A DNA stretch of 64,000 nucleotides from Parabacteroides gordonii MS-1 = DSM 23371 (GTDB lineage Bacteria > Bacteroidota > Bacteroidia > Bacteroidales > Tannerellaceae). A program made the translations under genes and the position numbers. The notes beneath the pieces are model-generated. The model did no database searches. It was not told the origin of the DNA and was given only the letters and a program-made list of their open reading frames with translations. This document shows, in pieces, positions 1 through 11,566 of this stretch. The stretch spans positions 1,082,873-1,146,872 of the forward strand of contig NZ_KQ033919.1 of NCBI RefSeq assembly GCF_000969825.1, in the 5' to 3' direction. The stretch's first letter is position 1, and each line of letters starts with the position of its first letter.

Positions 1-1505
<1,505 letters not shown>

Positions 1506-1570
1506 TTATAAAGAGTTATCAATAGATAAAGTAGATGAGCCGAAACTCACCTACTTATATTGTTGTTGAA

Positions 1571-4500
1571 TTAATCCAGAGTAAAGCTTAAACCTAAACC
1601 TCGCAGCTCATGAAGCAATACATTCAGAGATTCCGGAATACCCGGTTGTGGCATCGGATCACCTTTTACAATAGCCTCGTAAGCTTTAGAACGTCCTACA
1701 ACGTCGTCAGACTTAATAGTAAGGATTTCCTGAAGAACATGTGCGGCACCGAAGGCTTCCAGTGCCCAAACTTCCATCTCTCCGAAACGCTGACCACCAA
1801 ACTGAGCTTTACCACCCAGAGGCTGTTGGGTAATCAAAGAGTACGGACCGATTGAACGGGCGTGCATCTTATCATCAACCATGTGACCCAGCTTCAAGAA
1901 GTAAGTTACACCTACTGTTGCCGGCTGGTCGAAACGCTCACCGGTTCCACCATCATACAAATAAGACTTACCATAACGAGGGATACCCGCTTTATCAGTC
2001 ATTGCATTCAGGTCATCCAGAGATGCACCGTCGAAGATCGGAGTCGCAAACTTAACATCCATTGTTCTACCGGCCCAACCTAATACAGCTTCAAAGATCT
2101 GTCCCAGGTTCATACGGGAAGGCACACCCAGCGGGTTCAAACAGATATCAACCGGAGTTCCGTCTTCCAGGAACGGCATATCTTCCTGACGAACGATCTT
2201 GGAAACAATACCCTTGTTACCGTGGCGACCGGCCATCTTATCACCTACCTGGATCTTACGTTTCTTAGCAATATAAACTTTCGCCATCTGAACAATACCG
2301 GTAGGCAGTTCATCACCGATAGTAAGATCGAATTTCTTACGTCTCAGTTCAGCATCCAGTTCTTTATATTTCTTCAGATAGTTCAGGATAACCTGCTTGA
2401 TAAGTTCATTCTTATCAGCATCGGCAGTCCATTTACTAACCTGAACAGCATTATAATCCAAATCTTCCAGAGCCTTGCGGGAGAATTTAGCACCCTTCGC
2501 AATTACTTCTGTATTCATATAGTCCTTAACACCCTGTGAAACTTTACCATTGGTAAGAGTCAATAACTTATCCACCAATAAATTTTTCAGGTCGGCCATC
2601 TTCATTTCGTATTCTTCATCCAATTTCGGAAGAATAGCCTTATCGGTCAGTCTGGACTTACGTTTCTTAACAGCTTTAGAGAATAACGCCGTATCGATAA
2701 CAACACCACGAAGAGACGGAGTAGCTTTCAATGAAGCATCCTTCACATCACCAGCCTTGTCACCGAAGATGGCACGCAGCAGTTTTTCTTCCGGAGAAGG
2801 ATCAGATTCACCCTTCGGAGTGATCTTACCGATCAGGATATCACCCGGTTCGATACGGGCACCTACGCGAACGATACCTCTTTCATCCAAATCCTTAGTA
2901 GCCTCTTCGCTTACGTTAGGAATATCAGATGTCAATTCTTCCATACCACGTTTCGTTTCACGAACTTCAAGGATATATTCATCCACGTGAACAGAAGTAA
3001 AGAAGTCTTCACGAACCATACGTTCGTTCAGTACGATAGCATCCTCATAGTTGTAACCCTTCCACGGCATGTAAGCCACTTTCACATTACGTCCCAAAGC
3101 AAGTTCACCCATCTGAGTTGAATAACCTTCAGTCAGGATATCACCCGTCTTCACACGCTGGCCACGATGGCAGATCGGGCGAAGGTCGACAGTGGTGCTC
3201 TGGTTTGTTTTACGCCATTTCGGGATAACATATGTCTTAATAGCATCTTCGAAGCTTACAAAGTCTTCGTCTTCGCTACGGTCATATTTGATCTTGATAC
3301 AAGTTGCATCAACAAATACAATTTCACCGTCACGTTCAGCCATGATCTGAGTACGTGAATCGCGGGCAACCTGTGCCTCGATACCTGTACCTACAATCGG
3401 AGCATCCGTACGCAACAAAGGAACTGCCTGGCGCATCATGTTAGATCCCATCAATGCACGGTTAGCATCGTCATGTTCCAGGAATGGGATCAAAGAAGCT
3501 GCGATAGAAGCAATCTGTTGCGGAGCAACGTCCATCAAGTCGATTTCTGAAGGCGGAACAACAGGGAAGTCTGCTTCAAAACGGGCTTTTACTCTGTCAA
3601 GAATAAATTTACCCTCGTCATCCAACGGAGCATTACCCTGTGCAATTGTCATTTCTTCTTCTTCCTCTGCAGTATAGTATTGCAGGCTTTCTTCAGAAAA
3701 GTCTACTTTACCGTCAACCACATTACGGTACGGAGTAGAAATGAATCCCAGGTCATTGATCTTTGCATATACACACAAAGAAGAAATCAAACCGATGTTC
3801 GGTCCTTCAGGTGTTTCAATCGGACAAAGACGGCCATAGTGCGTATAGTGAACGTCACGAACCTCAAATCCGGCACGCTCTCTTGACAGACCGCCCGGTC
3901 CAAGGGCAGACAGACGACGTTTATGAGTAATTTCAGCCAACGGGTTTGTCTGGTCCATAAACTGTGACAAAGCATTCGTTCCGAAGAATGAGTTAACGAC
4001 AGAAGAGATAGTCTTCGCGTTAATCAAATCGATCGGAGTAAACACTTCGTTATCACGAACATTCATACGTTCACGTACTGTACGAGACATACGGGCCAGA
4101 CCGATACCGAACTGGTTGTACAATTGTTCGCCTACGGTACGTACACGACGGTTACTCAAGTGGTCGATATCATCCACGATCGCTTTCGAGTTGATCAACT
4201 CAATCAGATACTTGATGATCTCGATTATATCTTCTTTAGTCAAAACCTTTACATCATCGCTGGTAGTAAGGTTCAACTTCTTGTTAATTCTGTAACGGCC
4301 TACTTCACCTAAATCATAACGTTTTTCAGAGAAGAAAAGGTTCTGTATGACTTCACGGGCACTTGCTTCATCTGCAGGTTCTGCATTACGCAACTGACGG
4401 TAAATATACAAAACAGCCTCTTTTTCAGAGTTACTGGGGTCTTTCTGAAGCGTATTATAGATGATTGCATAATCTGAAAGATTCTGGTCTTCACGATGTA

Positions 4501-5383
4501 ATAATACATTCTGTGTTCCAGATTCCAGAATAGCTTCAATATTATCGCTATCTAAAACCGATTCACGATCGATGATAACGTCATTACGTTCAATAGAAAC
4601 AACTTCGCCGGTATCTTCATCCACGAAATCTTCCACCCATGTTTTCAACACACGGGCAGCCAGCTTGCGGCCGATCAGTTTCTTCAGGTTTGCTTTCGAA
4701 ACTTTTACTTCTTCTGCCAGATTAAAGATTTCAAGAATGTCTCTATCGCCTTCAAAACCAATAGCTCTTAAAAGGGTGGTTACAGGTAATTTCTTTTTAC
4801 GGTCGATATAAGCATACATCACATTATTGATGTCTGTTGCAAATTCGATCCATGAGCCTTTAAAAGGAATGATACGTGCGGAATACAATTTTGTACCGTT
4901 GGCATGTGTACTTTGACCAAAGAACACACCCGGAGAACGGTGCAACTGTGAAACAACAACACGCTCAGCACCATTTATAACGAAAGTACCACGTTCCGTC
5001 ATATAAGGGATCGGGCCTAAATATACGTCCTGGATAACAGTATCGAAATCTTCATGATCCGGATCCGTACAATATAGTTTTAACTTTGCTTTTAAAGGCA
5101 CACTATAGGTTAATCCGCGGGCAATACATTCATCAATGCAATAACGAGGCGGATCTATATAGTAATCTAAGAACTCCAACACAAAATTGTTTCTGGTATC
5201 TGCAATAGGGAAATTCTCTGCAAACACCTTATACAATCCCTCCTTCTTTCTCTTTTCAGGAGGTGTGTCAAGTTGAAGAAAGTCTTGGAATGACTTCAAT
5301 TGAACTTCGAGAAAGTCCGGATAAGGGAACTGATTCTTAATCGAAGCAAAATTAACTCTTTGGTTTTCAGCTGTTGAAGACAT
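1571..5383 (-). CDS. rpoB: DNA-directed RNA polymerase subunit beta
   Basis: Beta subunit of RNA polymerase, 1270 residues, the usual size for Bacteroidota. The rifampicin-binding region is recognisable at about residues 465-500 ([23 protein letters not shown]). So are the conserved GRHGNKG segment and the C-terminal [24 protein letters not shown] region that contacts beta'. It lies between rplL and rpoC. The 106-bp gap from rplL contains a terminator-like hairpin, so rpoB expression may be partly uncoupled from the ribosomal protein genes. All overlapping antisense reading frames are shadows. Confidence 0.99.
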   Translation of the reverse strand: MSSTAENQRVNFASIKNQFPYPDFLEVQLKSFQDFLQLDTPPEKRKKEGLYKVFAENFPIADTRNNFVLEFLDYYIDPPRYCIDECIARGLTYSVPLKAKLKLYCTDPDHEDFDTVIQDVYLGPIPYMTERGTFVINGAERVVVSQLHRSPGVFFGQSTHANGTKLYSARIIPFKGSWIEFATDINNVMYAYIDRKKKLPVTTLLRAIGFEGDRDILEIFNLAEEVKVSKANLKKLIGRKLAARVLKTWVEDFVDEDTGEVVSIERNDVIIDRESVLDSDNIEAILESGTQNVLLHREDQNLSDYAIIYNTLQKDPSNSEKEAVLYIYRQLRNAEPADEASAREVIQNLFFSEKRYDLGEVGRYRINKKLNLTTSDDVKVLTKEDIIEIIKYLIELINSKAIVDDIDHLSNRRVRTVGEQLYNQFGIGLARMSRTVRERMNVRDNEVFTPIDLINAKTISSVVNSFFGTNALSQFMDQTNPLAEITHKRRLSALGPGGLSRERAGFEVRDVHYTHYGRLCPIETPEGPNIGLISSLCVYAKINDLGFISTPYRNVVDGKVDFSEESLQYYTAEEEEEMTIAQGNAPLDDEGKFILDRVKARFEADFPVVPPSEIDLMDVAPQQIASIAASLIPFLEHDDANRALMGSNMMRQAVPLLRTDAPIVGTGIEAQVARDSRTQIMAERDGEIVFVDATCIKIKYDRSEDEDFVSFEDAIKTYVIPKWRKTNQSTTVDLRPICHRGQRVKTGDILTEGYSTQMGELALGRNVKVAYMPWKGYNYEDAIVLNERMVREDFFTSVHVDEYILEVRETKRGMEELTSDIPNVSEEATKDLDERGIVRVGARIEPGDILIGKITPKGESDPSPEEKLLRAIFGDKAGDVKDASLKATPSLRGVVIDTALFSKAVKKRKSRLTDKAILPKLDEEYEMKMADLKNLLVDKLLTLTNGKVSQGVKDYMNTEVIAKGAKFSRKALEDLDYNAVQVSKWTADADKNELIKQVILNYLKKYKELDAELRRKKFDLTIGDELPTGIVQMAKVYIAKKRKIQVGDKMAGRHGNKGIVSKIVRQEDMPFLEDGTPVDICLNPLGVPSRMNLGQIFEAVLGWAGRTMDVKFATPIFDGASLDDLNAMTDKAGIPRYGKSYLYDGGTGERFDQPATVGVTYFLKLGHMVDDKMHARSIGPYSLITQQPLGGKAQFGGQRFGEMEVWALEAFGAAHVLQEILTIKSDDVVGRSKAYEAIVKGDPMPQPGIPESLNVLLHELRGLGLSFTLD

Positions 5384-5423
5384 CTAGTAAGGAATTTATT
5401 GAACTTATTGAAATTATAGACAC

Positions 5424-5461
5424 AAAAAGGTTAAGAATCTCCTTAAGGGAGACTCTTAACC
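5424..5461 (-). terminator. rplL-rpoB intergenic hairpin with U-run (attenuator or terminator)
   Basis: On the minus strand a 14-bp stem (GGTTAAGAGTCTCC with its partner, one G-U pair, 5-nt loop) at 5429-5461 is followed at once by five T residues. This is the form of an intrinsic terminator, placed after rplL and before rpoB. The rplL-rpoB gap of enterobacteria also holds an attenuator and an RNA processing site, so partial termination or cleavage is plausible. Confidence 0.7.
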
Positions 5462-5466
5462 AAATC

Positions 5467-5481
5467 ACCTGGCAACCAGGT
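5467..5481 (-). other. small hairpin just after the rplL stop codon
   Basis: ACCTGG-CAA-CCAGGT is a perfect 6-bp stem with a 3-nt loop, directly upstream in the transcript of the larger attenuator-like hairpin. Together they make two consecutive hairpins in the rplL-rpoB spacer. A role in mRNA processing is an inference. Confidence 0.45.
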
Positions 5482-5489
5482 TATAAATA

Positions 5490-5867
5490 CTATTTAAGCT
5501 CAACTTCAGCTCCAGCTTCTTCCAAGCTCTTCTTTAATCCTTCAGCATCAGCTTTAGAAATACCTTCTTTGATTGCGCTAGGAGCACCATCAACTAAATC
5601 TTTAGCTTCTTTCAAGCCAAGACCAGTTAATTCTTTTACTGCCTTAACAACAGCCAATTTATTAGCACCAGCTGCTTTCAATACAACATCGAAAGAAGTC
5701 TTTTCTTCCTCTGCAGCAGCAGCGCCACCAGCAGCAGGACCAGCAACAGCAACAGCTGCAGCAGCAGGTTCAATACCATATTCTTCTTTAAGGATTGTAG
5801 CCAGTTCGCTAACTTCTTTTACGGTCAGGTTTACTAATTGTTCTGCAAAAGCTTTCAAATCTGCCAT
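5490..5867 (-). CDS. rplL: 50S ribosomal protein L7/L12
   Basis: Stalk protein of the large ribosomal subunit that recruits translation factors; 125 residues, normal length. The N-terminal dimerisation domain ([19 protein letters not shown]) is joined by an Ala/Gly-rich hinge at about residues 33-53 to the C-terminal factor-binding domain ([23 protein letters not shown]). It is the last ribosomal gene of the block before rpoB and lies 44 bp after rplJ, matching the conserved rplJ-rplL-rpoB order. Confidence 0.99.
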   Translation of the reverse strand: MADLKAFAEQLVNLTVKEVSELATILKEEYGIEPAAAAVAVAGPAAGGAAAAEEEKTSFDVVLKAAGANKLAVVKAVKELTGLGLKEAKDLVDGAPSAIKEGISKADAEGLKKSLEEAGAEVELK

Positions 5868-5911
5868 TTTTTTGTATATTTAAATGATTATTATCTGTGT
5901 AAATTAAAAAA

Positions 5912-6442
5912 TTATCTTTCTTCCAAAGTCTTCAACAGACCGTGGATAGTTTGTCCTGATGACTGAAGAGCAGAAATAACGTTCTTCGCCGGAGATTGCA
6001 ACAATGCAATAACGTCGCCGATAAGTTCTTTTTTGCTCTTGATATTTACAAGGGCTTCCAGGTTTTCAGCGCCAATGTAGAAGCTTTCCTGTACGTAGGC
6101 AGCTTTCAACACGGGTTTTGCAACTTCATCCTTTTTTGCACCTTTGGTAAATTCTTTGATCAGACGAGCAGGAGCGTTAGCTGCTTGTGAAAACATAACA
6201 GCTGTATTGCCTTTCAGAGCGATCTGCAGCGGTGAAAAATCACCTTCTACATTTTCCAGAGCCTTTTTAAGCAAATTGTTCTTAACAACAACCAACTTTA
6301 CTTCCTGCTTGAAACATTCTCTTCTCAATTTGCTGGTTTTCTCAGCATCCAATGCTTCGATATCAGTCAAATAAAAGTTAGGATATTCCTTTACAGTTTC
6401 TGTAAGCTGGCTTATTACTATGCCTTTATCTTCCTTTTTCAT
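5912..6442 (-). CDS. rplJ: 50S ribosomal protein L10
   Basis: Base of the L7/L12 stalk, 176 residues. The N-terminal domain that binds 23S rRNA/L11 includes KNNLLKKALE and LKGNTAVMF; the C-terminal helix carries the L7/L12-binding segment (PAKNVISALQSSGQTIHGLL). It starts 16 bp after rplA, so no separate L10 leader or promoter fits in the gap. Expression is probably driven by the upstream operon. Confidence 0.98.
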   Translation of the reverse strand: MKKEDKGIVISQLTETVKEYPNFYLTDIEALDAEKTSKLRRECFKQEVKLVVVKNNLLKKALENVEGDFSPLQIALKGNTAVMFSQAANAPARLIKEFTKGAKKDEVAKPVLKAAYVQESFYIGAENLEALVNIKSKKELIGDVIALLQSPAKNVISALQSSGQTIHGLLKTLEER

Positions 6443-6458
6443 TGTGCAATAATTTTAA

Positions 6459-7157
6459 TTAGTTTTCTTCAACTGATTTCGGGTCGATTTTAATACCCGC
6501 GCTCATTGTACTAGAAAGATAAATGCTCTTTATATATGTACCTTTAGCAGCAGACGGTTTCAACTTCAAAAGAGTTGAAATAAATTCCTTCGCGTTATCA
6601 CGAATCTGATCGGCATTGAAAGATACCTTTCCGATTGATGTATGAACGATACCGGTTTTGTCTACCTTAAAGTCGATCTTACCCTGCTTAACTTCCTTCA
6701 CTGCGTTTCCGATTTCATTGGTAACCGTACCGCTTTTAGGGTTAGGCATCAAACCACGAGGGCCTAATACTCTACCCAGAGCACCGATTTTACCCATGAT
6801 AGAAGGCATAGTGATGATCACGTCAATATCAGTCCAACCACCTTTAATTTTGTCTATATACTCATCCAAGCCGACATAGTCAGCTCCAGCAGCAGTTGCT
6901 TCAGCTTCCTTGTCCGGTGTACATAATGCGAGAACCCTAACTTGTTTACCAGTTCCGTGAGGCAATGAAACAACGCCTCTAACCATTTGATTGGCCTTAC
7001 GGGGGTCAACACCTAAACGAACATCCACATCTACAGATGCATCGAACTTAGAAGTAGTAATTTCTTTTACTAATGCTGATGCTTCCTTTAATGTATATGC
7101 TTTCCCAGCTTCAATCTTGCCCAAAGCCAACTTTTGATTTTTTGTCAGTTTACTCAT
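6459..7157 (-). CDS. rplA: 50S ribosomal protein L1
   Basis: L1 stalk protein of the large subunit, 232 residues, full length. The family signature around [18 protein letters not shown] is present, with the conserved [11 protein letters not shown] segment before it. It sits 15 bp after rplK and 16 bp before rplJ. In many bacteria L1 represses its own operon at the rplK leader; whether it does so here cannot be judged, because rplK follows nusG closely. Confidence 0.99.
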   Translation of the reverse strand: MSKLTKNQKLALGKIEAGKAYTLKEASALVKEITTSKFDASVDVDVRLGVDPRKANQMVRGVVSLPHGTGKQVRVLALCTPDKEAEATAAGADYVGLDEYIDKIKGGWTDIDVIITMPSIMGKIGALGRVLGPRGLMPNPKSGTVTNEIGNAVKEVKQGKIDFKVDKTGIVHTSIGKVSFNADQIRDNAKEFISTLLKLKPSAAKGTYIKSIYLSSTMSAGIKIDPKSVEEN

Positions 7158-7172
7158 TTCAATTGAAGTTTA

Positions 7173-7616
7173 TTAATTATTACCCGGGAATGTCCCTTTA
7201 ACAGTGATACCCATACTTCTGGCTGTTCCGGCAACCATTCTCATGGCAGCTTCAACAGTAAAGCAGTTCAAGTCGACAATTTTGTCTTCTGCGATAGTTT
7301 TTACCTGATCCCAAGAGATTTCAGCAATCTTCTTACGATTCGGCTCTGCAGAACCACTCTTCTGTTTAGATGCTTCCAGCAATTGGATAGCAACAGGAGG
7401 GGTTTTAACGACAAAGTCGAAAGACTTATCGGCATAGTAAGTAATTACCACAGGTAATATTTTACCAGCCTTGTCTTGGGTTCTGGCATTAAATTGCTTG
7501 CAAAACTCCATAATATTAATACCCTTAGAACCTAAAGCCGGTCCTACTGGGGGAGAAGGGTTTGCTGCTCCTCCTTTAATCTGCAATTTGATTTGTCCAG
7601 CAACTTCTTTAGCCAT
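7173..7616 (-). CDS. rplK: 50S ribosomal protein L11
   Basis: L11, 147 residues, binds the GTPase-associated region of 23S rRNA. The N-terminal proline-rich loop ([20 protein letters not shown]) and the C-terminal rRNA-binding domain ([20 protein letters not shown] and [11 protein letters not shown]) are both present. It follows nusG after 63 bp. Confidence 0.99.
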   Translation of the reverse strand: MAKEVAGQIKLQIKGGAANPSPPVGPALGSKGINIMEFCKQFNARTQDKAGKILPVVITYYADKSFDFVVKTPPVAIQLLEASKQKSGSAEPNRKKIAEISWDQVKTIAEDKIVDLNCFTVEAAMRMVAGTARSMGITVKGTFPGNN

Positions 7617-7679
7617 TTTTCTAAAATTTAGATATATAACATCAATAACAGAAAGAAAACACTTCTCGTAACAAAAGCG

Positions 7680-8222
7680 TTACTCCTTCTCAACTTGCAT
7701 ATAGCCCAACTCAAGCGGTGTTTTACGTCCGAAGACTTTTACCATCACTTTAAGTTTCTTTTTCTCGGCGTTGACTTCTTCGATCACACCCGTGAAACCG
7801 CTAAACGGTCCAAAAGTGATTTTCACACTCTCGCCAACATAAAATTGGATATCCAGTTCTTCCTGTTGATCCTGCAGTTCGTCGACCGTACCTAAAATAC
7901 GGCTTACTTCAGAAGGACGCAACGGAACCGGGTTATCAGACCCGCCCAAAAATCCGATTACATTGGGAATGTTTCTCAATCGATGAGCGACTTCTCCGAC
8001 CAATGCTGCCTCTACTAATACATAACCCGGTAAGTAAGCTCTTTCTTTCATCACTTTCTTACCATTACGCACCGTAAAAGTCTTCTCCGTAGGTATCAGA
8101 ACCTGATTGACATATTCACTCAGATCTGTGTTCTTCAACTCAGCCTCGAGATATTCTCTGACTTTATTCTCCTTACCACTGATGGCACGCAGAACATAAA
8201 ATTTCTTTTGGATATCAGACAT
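7680..8222 (-). CDS. nusG: transcription termination/antitermination protein NusG
   Basis: Housekeeping NusG, 180 residues. The NGN domain binds the RNA polymerase clamp (KKFYVLRAISGKENKVREYL and later YLPGYVLVEA, RNIPNVIGFLGG). A C-terminal KOW domain follows (FYVGESVKITFGPFSGFTG). It comes 12 bp after secE, the classic secE-nusG pair leading into rplKAJL. Length and position argue for NusG itself, not an UpxY/LoaP-type paralog. Confidence 0.97.
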   Translation of the reverse strand: MSDIQKKFYVLRAISGKENKVREYLEAELKNTDLSEYVNQVLIPTEKTFTVRNGKKVMKERAYLPGYVLVEAALVGEVAHRLRNIPNVIGFLGGSDNPVPLRPSEVSRILGTVDELQDQQEELDIQFYVGESVKITFGPFSGFTGVIEEVNAEKKKLKVMVKVFGRKTPLELGYMQVEKE

Positions 8223-8234
8223 ATCTAAAACTGA

Positions 8235-8429
8235 TTAAAAGATTTTCTCGTAGAAGAAACGCATTACGCTTTCGAAGCCTAAGTCTACAACAAAGATTAC
8301 TGCTGCAATTATAAGGGAAGCAAACATAACAACCACAGCACTATTGGAAAGCTCTGTTCTAGTAGGCCAAGAAACTTTATAAACAAGTTCGTTATAAGAT
8401 TCCTTAATATAAGTAATTATCTTTTTCAT
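8235..8429 (-). CDS. secE: preprotein translocase subunit SecE
   Basis: Minimal single-span SecE of 64 residues. The amphipathic N-terminal helix carries the conserved YNELVYKVSWPTRTEL motif, followed by one membrane helix (about residues 32-50, VVMFASLIIAAVIFVVDL). It stabilises SecY in the translocon. It lies between tRNA-Trp and nusG. Confidence 0.95.
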   Translation of the reverse strand: MKKIITYIKESYNELVYKVSWPTRTELSNSAVVVMFASLIIAAVIFVVDLGFESVMRFFYEKIF

Positions 8430-8448
8430 CGAATCTATAGATTTTTAG

Positions 8449-8521
8449 CACGGAAGGAGAGGCTCGAACTCCCGACACCTGGTTTTGGAGACCAGTGCTC
8501 TACCAACTGAGCTACTTCCGT
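8449..8521 (-). tRNA. trnW: tRNA-Trp (anticodon CCA)
   Basis: A 73-nt cloverleaf. The acceptor stem pairs ACGGAAG with CTTCCGT, the anticodon arm is CTGGT-CTCCAAA-ACCAG, the T-arm carries GTTCGAG, and the discriminator is G. CCA is not encoded. It sits between tuf and secE, where it is probably processed from the same transcript. Confidence 0.97.
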
Positions 8522-8553
8522 AAAATAGCCAGTCTCATAATAAGACTGGCTAT
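8521..8553 (-). terminator. hairpin between tuf and tRNA-Trp
   Basis: ATAGCCAGTCT and its perfect complement form an 11-bp stem with a 7-nt loop, 16 bp after the tuf stop. It is followed on the minus strand by TTTTA, which runs into the 5' end of tRNA-Trp. It may be a partial terminator for tuf or a processing site; the short U-run makes full termination doubtful. Confidence 0.5.
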
Positions 8554-8569
8554 AAGTATTGTCTTAATA

Positions 8570-9757
8570 TTAGTCGATCAATTCTGTAATCTGACCAGCA
8601 CCTACAGTACGTCCACCTTCGCGGATAGCGAAACGAAGACCTACGTTACAAGCTACCGGGTAGATCAGTTCAACGTCGATTGTTACGTTATCACCAGGCA
8701 TAACCATTTCAGTTCCTTCCGGAAGAGTAATTTCACCTGTTACGTCCAATGTACGGATATAGAACTGAGGACGGTATTTGTTGTGGAACGGAGTGTGACG
8801 ACCACCTTCTTCTTTCTTCAGGATATAAACCTCAGCCTTGAAGTGAGAGTGTTCTTTCACTTTACCCGGGTGGCAAATAACCATACCACGTTTGATTTCG
8901 TTCTTGTCGATACCACGCAACAACAGACCTACGTTGTCACCAGCTTCACCCTGATCCAACAGTTTGCGGAACATTTCCACACCTGTTACAACAGACTTCT
9001 TACCGTCAGCACCCAGACCGATGATCTGAACTTCTTCACCAACCTTAACGATACCTGCTTCGATACGACCTGTAGCAACAGTACCACGACCAGTGATAGA
9101 GAACACGTCTTCAACCGGCATCAAGAAAGGTTTATCTACATCACGCGGAGGCAGCGGAATCCAAGTGTCAACAGCTTCCATCAACTCCATGATCTTATCT
9201 TCCCAAACAGGGTCACCGTTCAAACCACCTAAAGCAGAACCACGAATTACAGGAGTGTTGTCACCGTCGAACTGATAGAATGAAAGAAGTTCTCTCATTT
9301 CCATTTCAACCAATTCCAACATTTCTTCGTCGTCAACCATGTCACATTTGTTCATGAATACAACCAGTCTCGGTACGTTTACCTGACGAGCCAAAAGGAT
9401 GTGTTCACGAGTCTGAGGCATAGGACCATCAGTTGCAGCAACTACGATGATAGCACCGTCCATCTGAGCAGCACCAGTTACCATGTTCTTTACGTAGTCG
9501 GCGTGACCCGGACAGTCTACGTGAGCATAGTGACGATTTGCAGTCTGATACTCTACGTGAGAAGTGTTAATTGTAATACCTCTTTCTTTTTCTTCAGGAG
9601 CGTTGTCGATAGAATCGAATGAACGCAGTTCTGAAAGACCTTTCTTTGCCAATACTGTTGTGATAGCAGCTGTCAAAGTTGTTTTACCGTGGTCAACGTG
9701 ACCAATCGTACCAATGTTCACATGTGGTTTCGATCTGTCAAATTTCTCTTTTGCCAT
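8570..9757 (-). CDS. tuf: elongation factor Tu
   Basis: EF-Tu, 395 residues, carries aminoacyl-tRNA to the ribosome. The GTP-binding motifs are G1 GHVDHGKT (residues 19-26), G3 DCPGH and G4 NKCD; domains 2 and 3 follow ([13 protein letters not shown], then the [14 protein letters not shown]-terminus). It is preceded at 53 bp by tRNA-Thr(GGT) and followed by tRNA-Trp, so tRNAs and tuf likely share one transcript, as in thrU-tyrU-glyT-thrT-tufB. Confidence 0.99.
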   Translation of the reverse strand: MAKEKFDRSKPHVNIGTIGHVDHGKTTLTAAITTVLAKKGLSELRSFDSIDNAPEEKERGITINTSHVEYQTANRHYAHVDCPGHADYVKNMVTGAAQMDGAIIVVAATDGPMPQTREHILLARQVNVPRLVVFMNKCDMVDDEEMLELVEMEMRELLSFYQFDGDNTPVIRGSALGGLNGDPVWEDKIMELMEAVDTWIPLPPRDVDKPFLMPVEDVFSITGRGTVATGRIEAGIVKVGEEVQIIGLGADGKKSVVTGVEMFRKLLDQGEAGDNVGLLLRGIDKNEIKRGMVICHPGKVKEHSHFKAEVYILKKEEGGRHTPFHNKYRPQFYIRTLDVTGEITLPEGTEMVMPGDNVTIDVELIYPVACNVGLRFAIREGGRTVGAGQITELID

Positions 9758-9809
9758 AACTTAATTGTTCTTTATTTGATTAATGATCATGTTCTAAATT
9801 CATCATTTG

Positions 9810-9881
<72 letters not shown>

Positions 9882-9892
9882 GAAATAAAAAG

Positions 9893-9965
9893 AGCGGAAG
9901 ACGGGGCTCAAACCCGCGACCCTCAGCTTGGAAGGCTAATGCTCTATCAACTGAGCTACTTCCGC
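9893..9965 (-). tRNA. trnG: tRNA-Gly (anticodon TCC)
   Basis: A 73-nt cloverleaf with acceptor GCGGAAG/CTTCCGC, anticodon arm TTAGC-CTTCCAA-GCTGA and a standard T-loop. CCA is not encoded. It lies 11 bp upstream (in transcript sense) of tRNA-Thr(GGT). Confidence 0.96.
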
Positions 9966-10016
9966 AATTTTAATTCTTTCACGAACCAATTCTCGTTTTG
10001 AATTGTTTCTTAGTAG

Positions 10017-10099
10017 TGGGCAGTGATGGATTCGAACCACCGAAGTCGAAAGACAGCTGAGTTACAGTCAGCCCCATTTGGCCACTCTGGTAACTGCCC
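10017..10099 (-). tRNA. trnY: tRNA-Tyr (anticodon GTA)
   Basis: An 83-nt class II tRNA with a long variable arm, as expected for Tyr. The acceptor is GGGCAGT/ACTGCCC, the anticodon arm GCTGA-CTGTAAC-TCAGC, and the discriminator A. CCA is not encoded. It lies between tRNA-Thr(TGT) and tRNA-Gly. Confidence 0.96.
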
Positions 10100-10123
10100 A
10101 ATATGTCAAAAACTTTTCTTTTG

Positions 10124-10197
10124 AGCCTCTTGTCGGATTCGAACCAACGACCCCGAGATTACAAATCACGTGCTCTGGCCAACTGAGCTAAAGAGGC
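10124..10197 (-). tRNA. trnT: tRNA-Thr (anticodon TGT)
   Basis: A 74-nt cloverleaf with acceptor GCCTCTT/AAGAGGC and anticodon loop TTTGTAA. The anticodon stem CGTGA/TCTCG has one T-T mismatch. It is the first gene of the tRNA-tuf transcript, about 45 nt after the predicted start site. Confidence 0.94.
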
Positions 10198-10217
10198 GAA
10201 CCTTCTTTTCTAAAAGA

Positions 10218-10246
10218 AGCCGTTTCGTCGGGTAGGCGAAACGGCT
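10218..10246 (-). other. leader hairpin of the tRNA-tuf transcript
   Basis: AGCCGTTTCG and its perfect complement form a 10-bp stem with a 9-nt loop. It starts at about the predicted transcription start and ends about 20 nt before tRNA-Thr(TGT). A second small hairpin (CTTCTTTT-CT-AAAAGAAG, 10202-10219) overlaps its end. Because the promoter lies just upstream, this is better read as a 5' leader structure than as an hpf terminator, though it could do both. Confidence 0.55.
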
Positions 10247-10247
10247 G

Positions 10248-10278
10248 CAAATTTAGATATTATTTCTTACATACCAAA
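10248..10278 (-). promoter_or_regulatory. promoter of the tRNA-tuf-secE-nusG block
   Basis: On the minus strand TTTG (10275-10278), a 19-bp spacer and TAAATTTG (10248-10255) match the Bacteroidota -33/-7 consensus exactly. The predicted start is near 10241. It lies in the gap after hpf and faces the tRNA cluster. Confidence 0.75.
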
Positions 10279-10295
10279 TTTATCTACCGTTTTTT

Positions 10296-10595
10296 TTATT
10301 TGGCTCTGATTTTTTCCTTGAATTTAACTAATTGTTTTTCCAATGCTTCGACACATTCGTCGATAGACGCCTCGAAAGTATCATTCACTTTCTCTGCAAA
10401 ACAATCTCCATTCTTTATTATAAGACGCACAGCGGCTTCTTTATTCTTTGCTGATTCGGGTTTTGTAACCTTCAGCGTAACCTCTGCTAATATTATGCCG
10501 TCGAAGTATTGCTCCAACTTACTAACTTTCTTCTGAATAAACGCTTCTAACTGAGCTGTTGCGTCAAAATGGATTGCTTGAATTCTAATGTCCAT
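10296..10595 (-). CDS. hpf: ribosome hibernation-promoting factor (short HPF/YfiA family)
   Basis: A 99-residue protein of the S30AE/HPF family, which binds the decoding region of idle 30S subunits in stationary phase. The fold signature is visible: an N-terminal strand (MDIRIQAIHFDAT), helix QLEAFIQKKVSKLEQYF, strands EVTLKV and EAAVRLII, and a C-terminal helix IDECVEALEKQLVKFKEKI. It lacks the long-form C-terminal dimerisation domain. It begins 2 bp after the recombinase gene, so the two are translationally close. Confidence 0.9.
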   Translation of the reverse strand: MDIRIQAIHFDATAQLEAFIQKKVSKLEQYFDGIILAEVTLKVTKPESAKNKEAAVRLIIKNGDCFAEKVNDTFEASIDECVEALEKQLVKFKEKIRAK

Positions 10596-10597
10596 AA

Positions 10598-11494
10598 TTA
10601 ACCTCCTTCTTTTTTCGCTCTTGGATGAGCATGATACACTTTTTTTAATTCCTCAAAGGTTGTATGTGTGTAAACGCTGGTTGAAGCCAAACTGCTGTGT
10701 CCGAGTATCTCTTTCACCGCATTCAACTCTGCTCCATTATTCAACATACTTGTTGCAAACGAATGTCTCAATACATGAGGGCTACGCTTCGCCAATGTTG
10801 GGATTTCCGACAATTTATCCTTTACAATAGTATAAACGATACCTGCCGATAATTGTTCCCCGTTTTTTCTTACAAAAAACCATCCGCTCTCCGAACCAAC
10901 TTCACGATTTCGAACTTCAGTGTATGCTTGTATTAAGTTTTTTAATCCTTCTGCAAATGGGATCAACCGTTGCTTATTACGCTTTCCTGTTACCCGTATC
11001 TGCATCGATTCGCAGTCTACATCGGAATCTTGCATTCCTATCAACTCCGAACGGCGGATACCTGTATCGTAAAGCATCTCAAGCATCAGACGATTCCTTA
11101 CACCTTCAAAATCCTCACCAAATCCATCACCGTCCAGCAAAAACTCCATTTCCTTGTCTTTTATAAAATAAGGTAACGGTTTCTTTGTTTTCGGCCCGGT
11201 TATTAACCTTAATGGATTAACAGAGATGCTTCCCTGCTTCATAAGGAATTTAAAAAAAGACTTCAAAGAACTTAATTTCCGGTTGACCGACACTGGAGAA
11301 AGCTTTTCGTCCATTAAAACGACTACCCAATTTCTCACTAAATCCGTATCGACATCCACCGGATCAAATATGCCTTCCTTATACTTTTTTACATAATCTT
11401 CAAACTGGCGCAAATCTTTTGAATAAGCTCCTATCGTATAATTGGAGTAGTTCCTCTCATACCGAAGATAATCTAAAAACGAATCTATCAACAT
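10598..11494 (-). CDS. xerC: tyrosine recombinase, XerC/XerD family
   Basis: A 298-residue Xer-type recombinase. An N-terminal SAM-like core-binding domain (about residues 1-90) precedes the catalytic domain with the full active-site set: R147, K171, H240 and R243 (HVLR), H266 and nucleophile Y275 (SVYTHT). The length matches chromosomal Xer proteins that resolve dimers at dif. It lies in a conserved rpsU-xer-hpf-tRNA/tuf neighbourhood rather than in a mobile element. XerC versus XerD cannot be settled from the sequence alone. Confidence 0.88.
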   Translation of the reverse strand: MLIDSFLDYLRYERNYSNYTIGAYSKDLRQFEDYVKKYKEGIFDPVDVDTDLVRNWVVVLMDEKLSPVSVNRKLSSLKSFFKFLMKQGSISVNPLRLITGPKTKKPLPYFIKDKEMEFLLDGDGFGEDFEGVRNRLMLEMLYDTGIRRSELIGMQDSDVDCESMQIRVTGKRNKQRLIPFAEGLKNLIQAYTEVRNREVGSESGWFFVRKNGEQLSAGIVYTIVKDKLSEIPTLAKRSPHVLRHSFATSMLNNGAELNAVKEILGHSSLASTSVYTHTTFEELKKVYHAHPRAKKEGG

Positions 11495-11499
11495 ATCTG

Positions 11500-11553
11500 C
11501 GTTGCATCAACTTTTATGCAACGAAAATAGGAATAAGAATTCAATAAAACAAG
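11500..11553 (-). promoter_or_regulatory. possible promoter and leader hairpin of the xer gene
   Basis: CTTG (11550-11553), 20 bp and TATTTTCG (11522-11529) resemble the -33/-7 pair with one mismatch each. An 8-bp hairpin (CGTTGCAT and complement, 11500-11523) lies between this and the start codon at 11494, overlapping the -7 box. Confidence 0.35.
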
Positions 11554-11566
11554 TTTGGTAAGATAT

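Noticed and set aside
1610-5883. Many plus-strand frames opposite rpoB and rplL
   Set aside because: Antisense shadows of long, codon-biased genes with no start signals or family match.
10598-11494. Integrase of a mobile element at the tRNA cluster
   Set aside because: It lies in a conserved core order with rpsU, hpf and tuf, has chromosomal Xer length, and there are no att-like duplications of tRNA ends.
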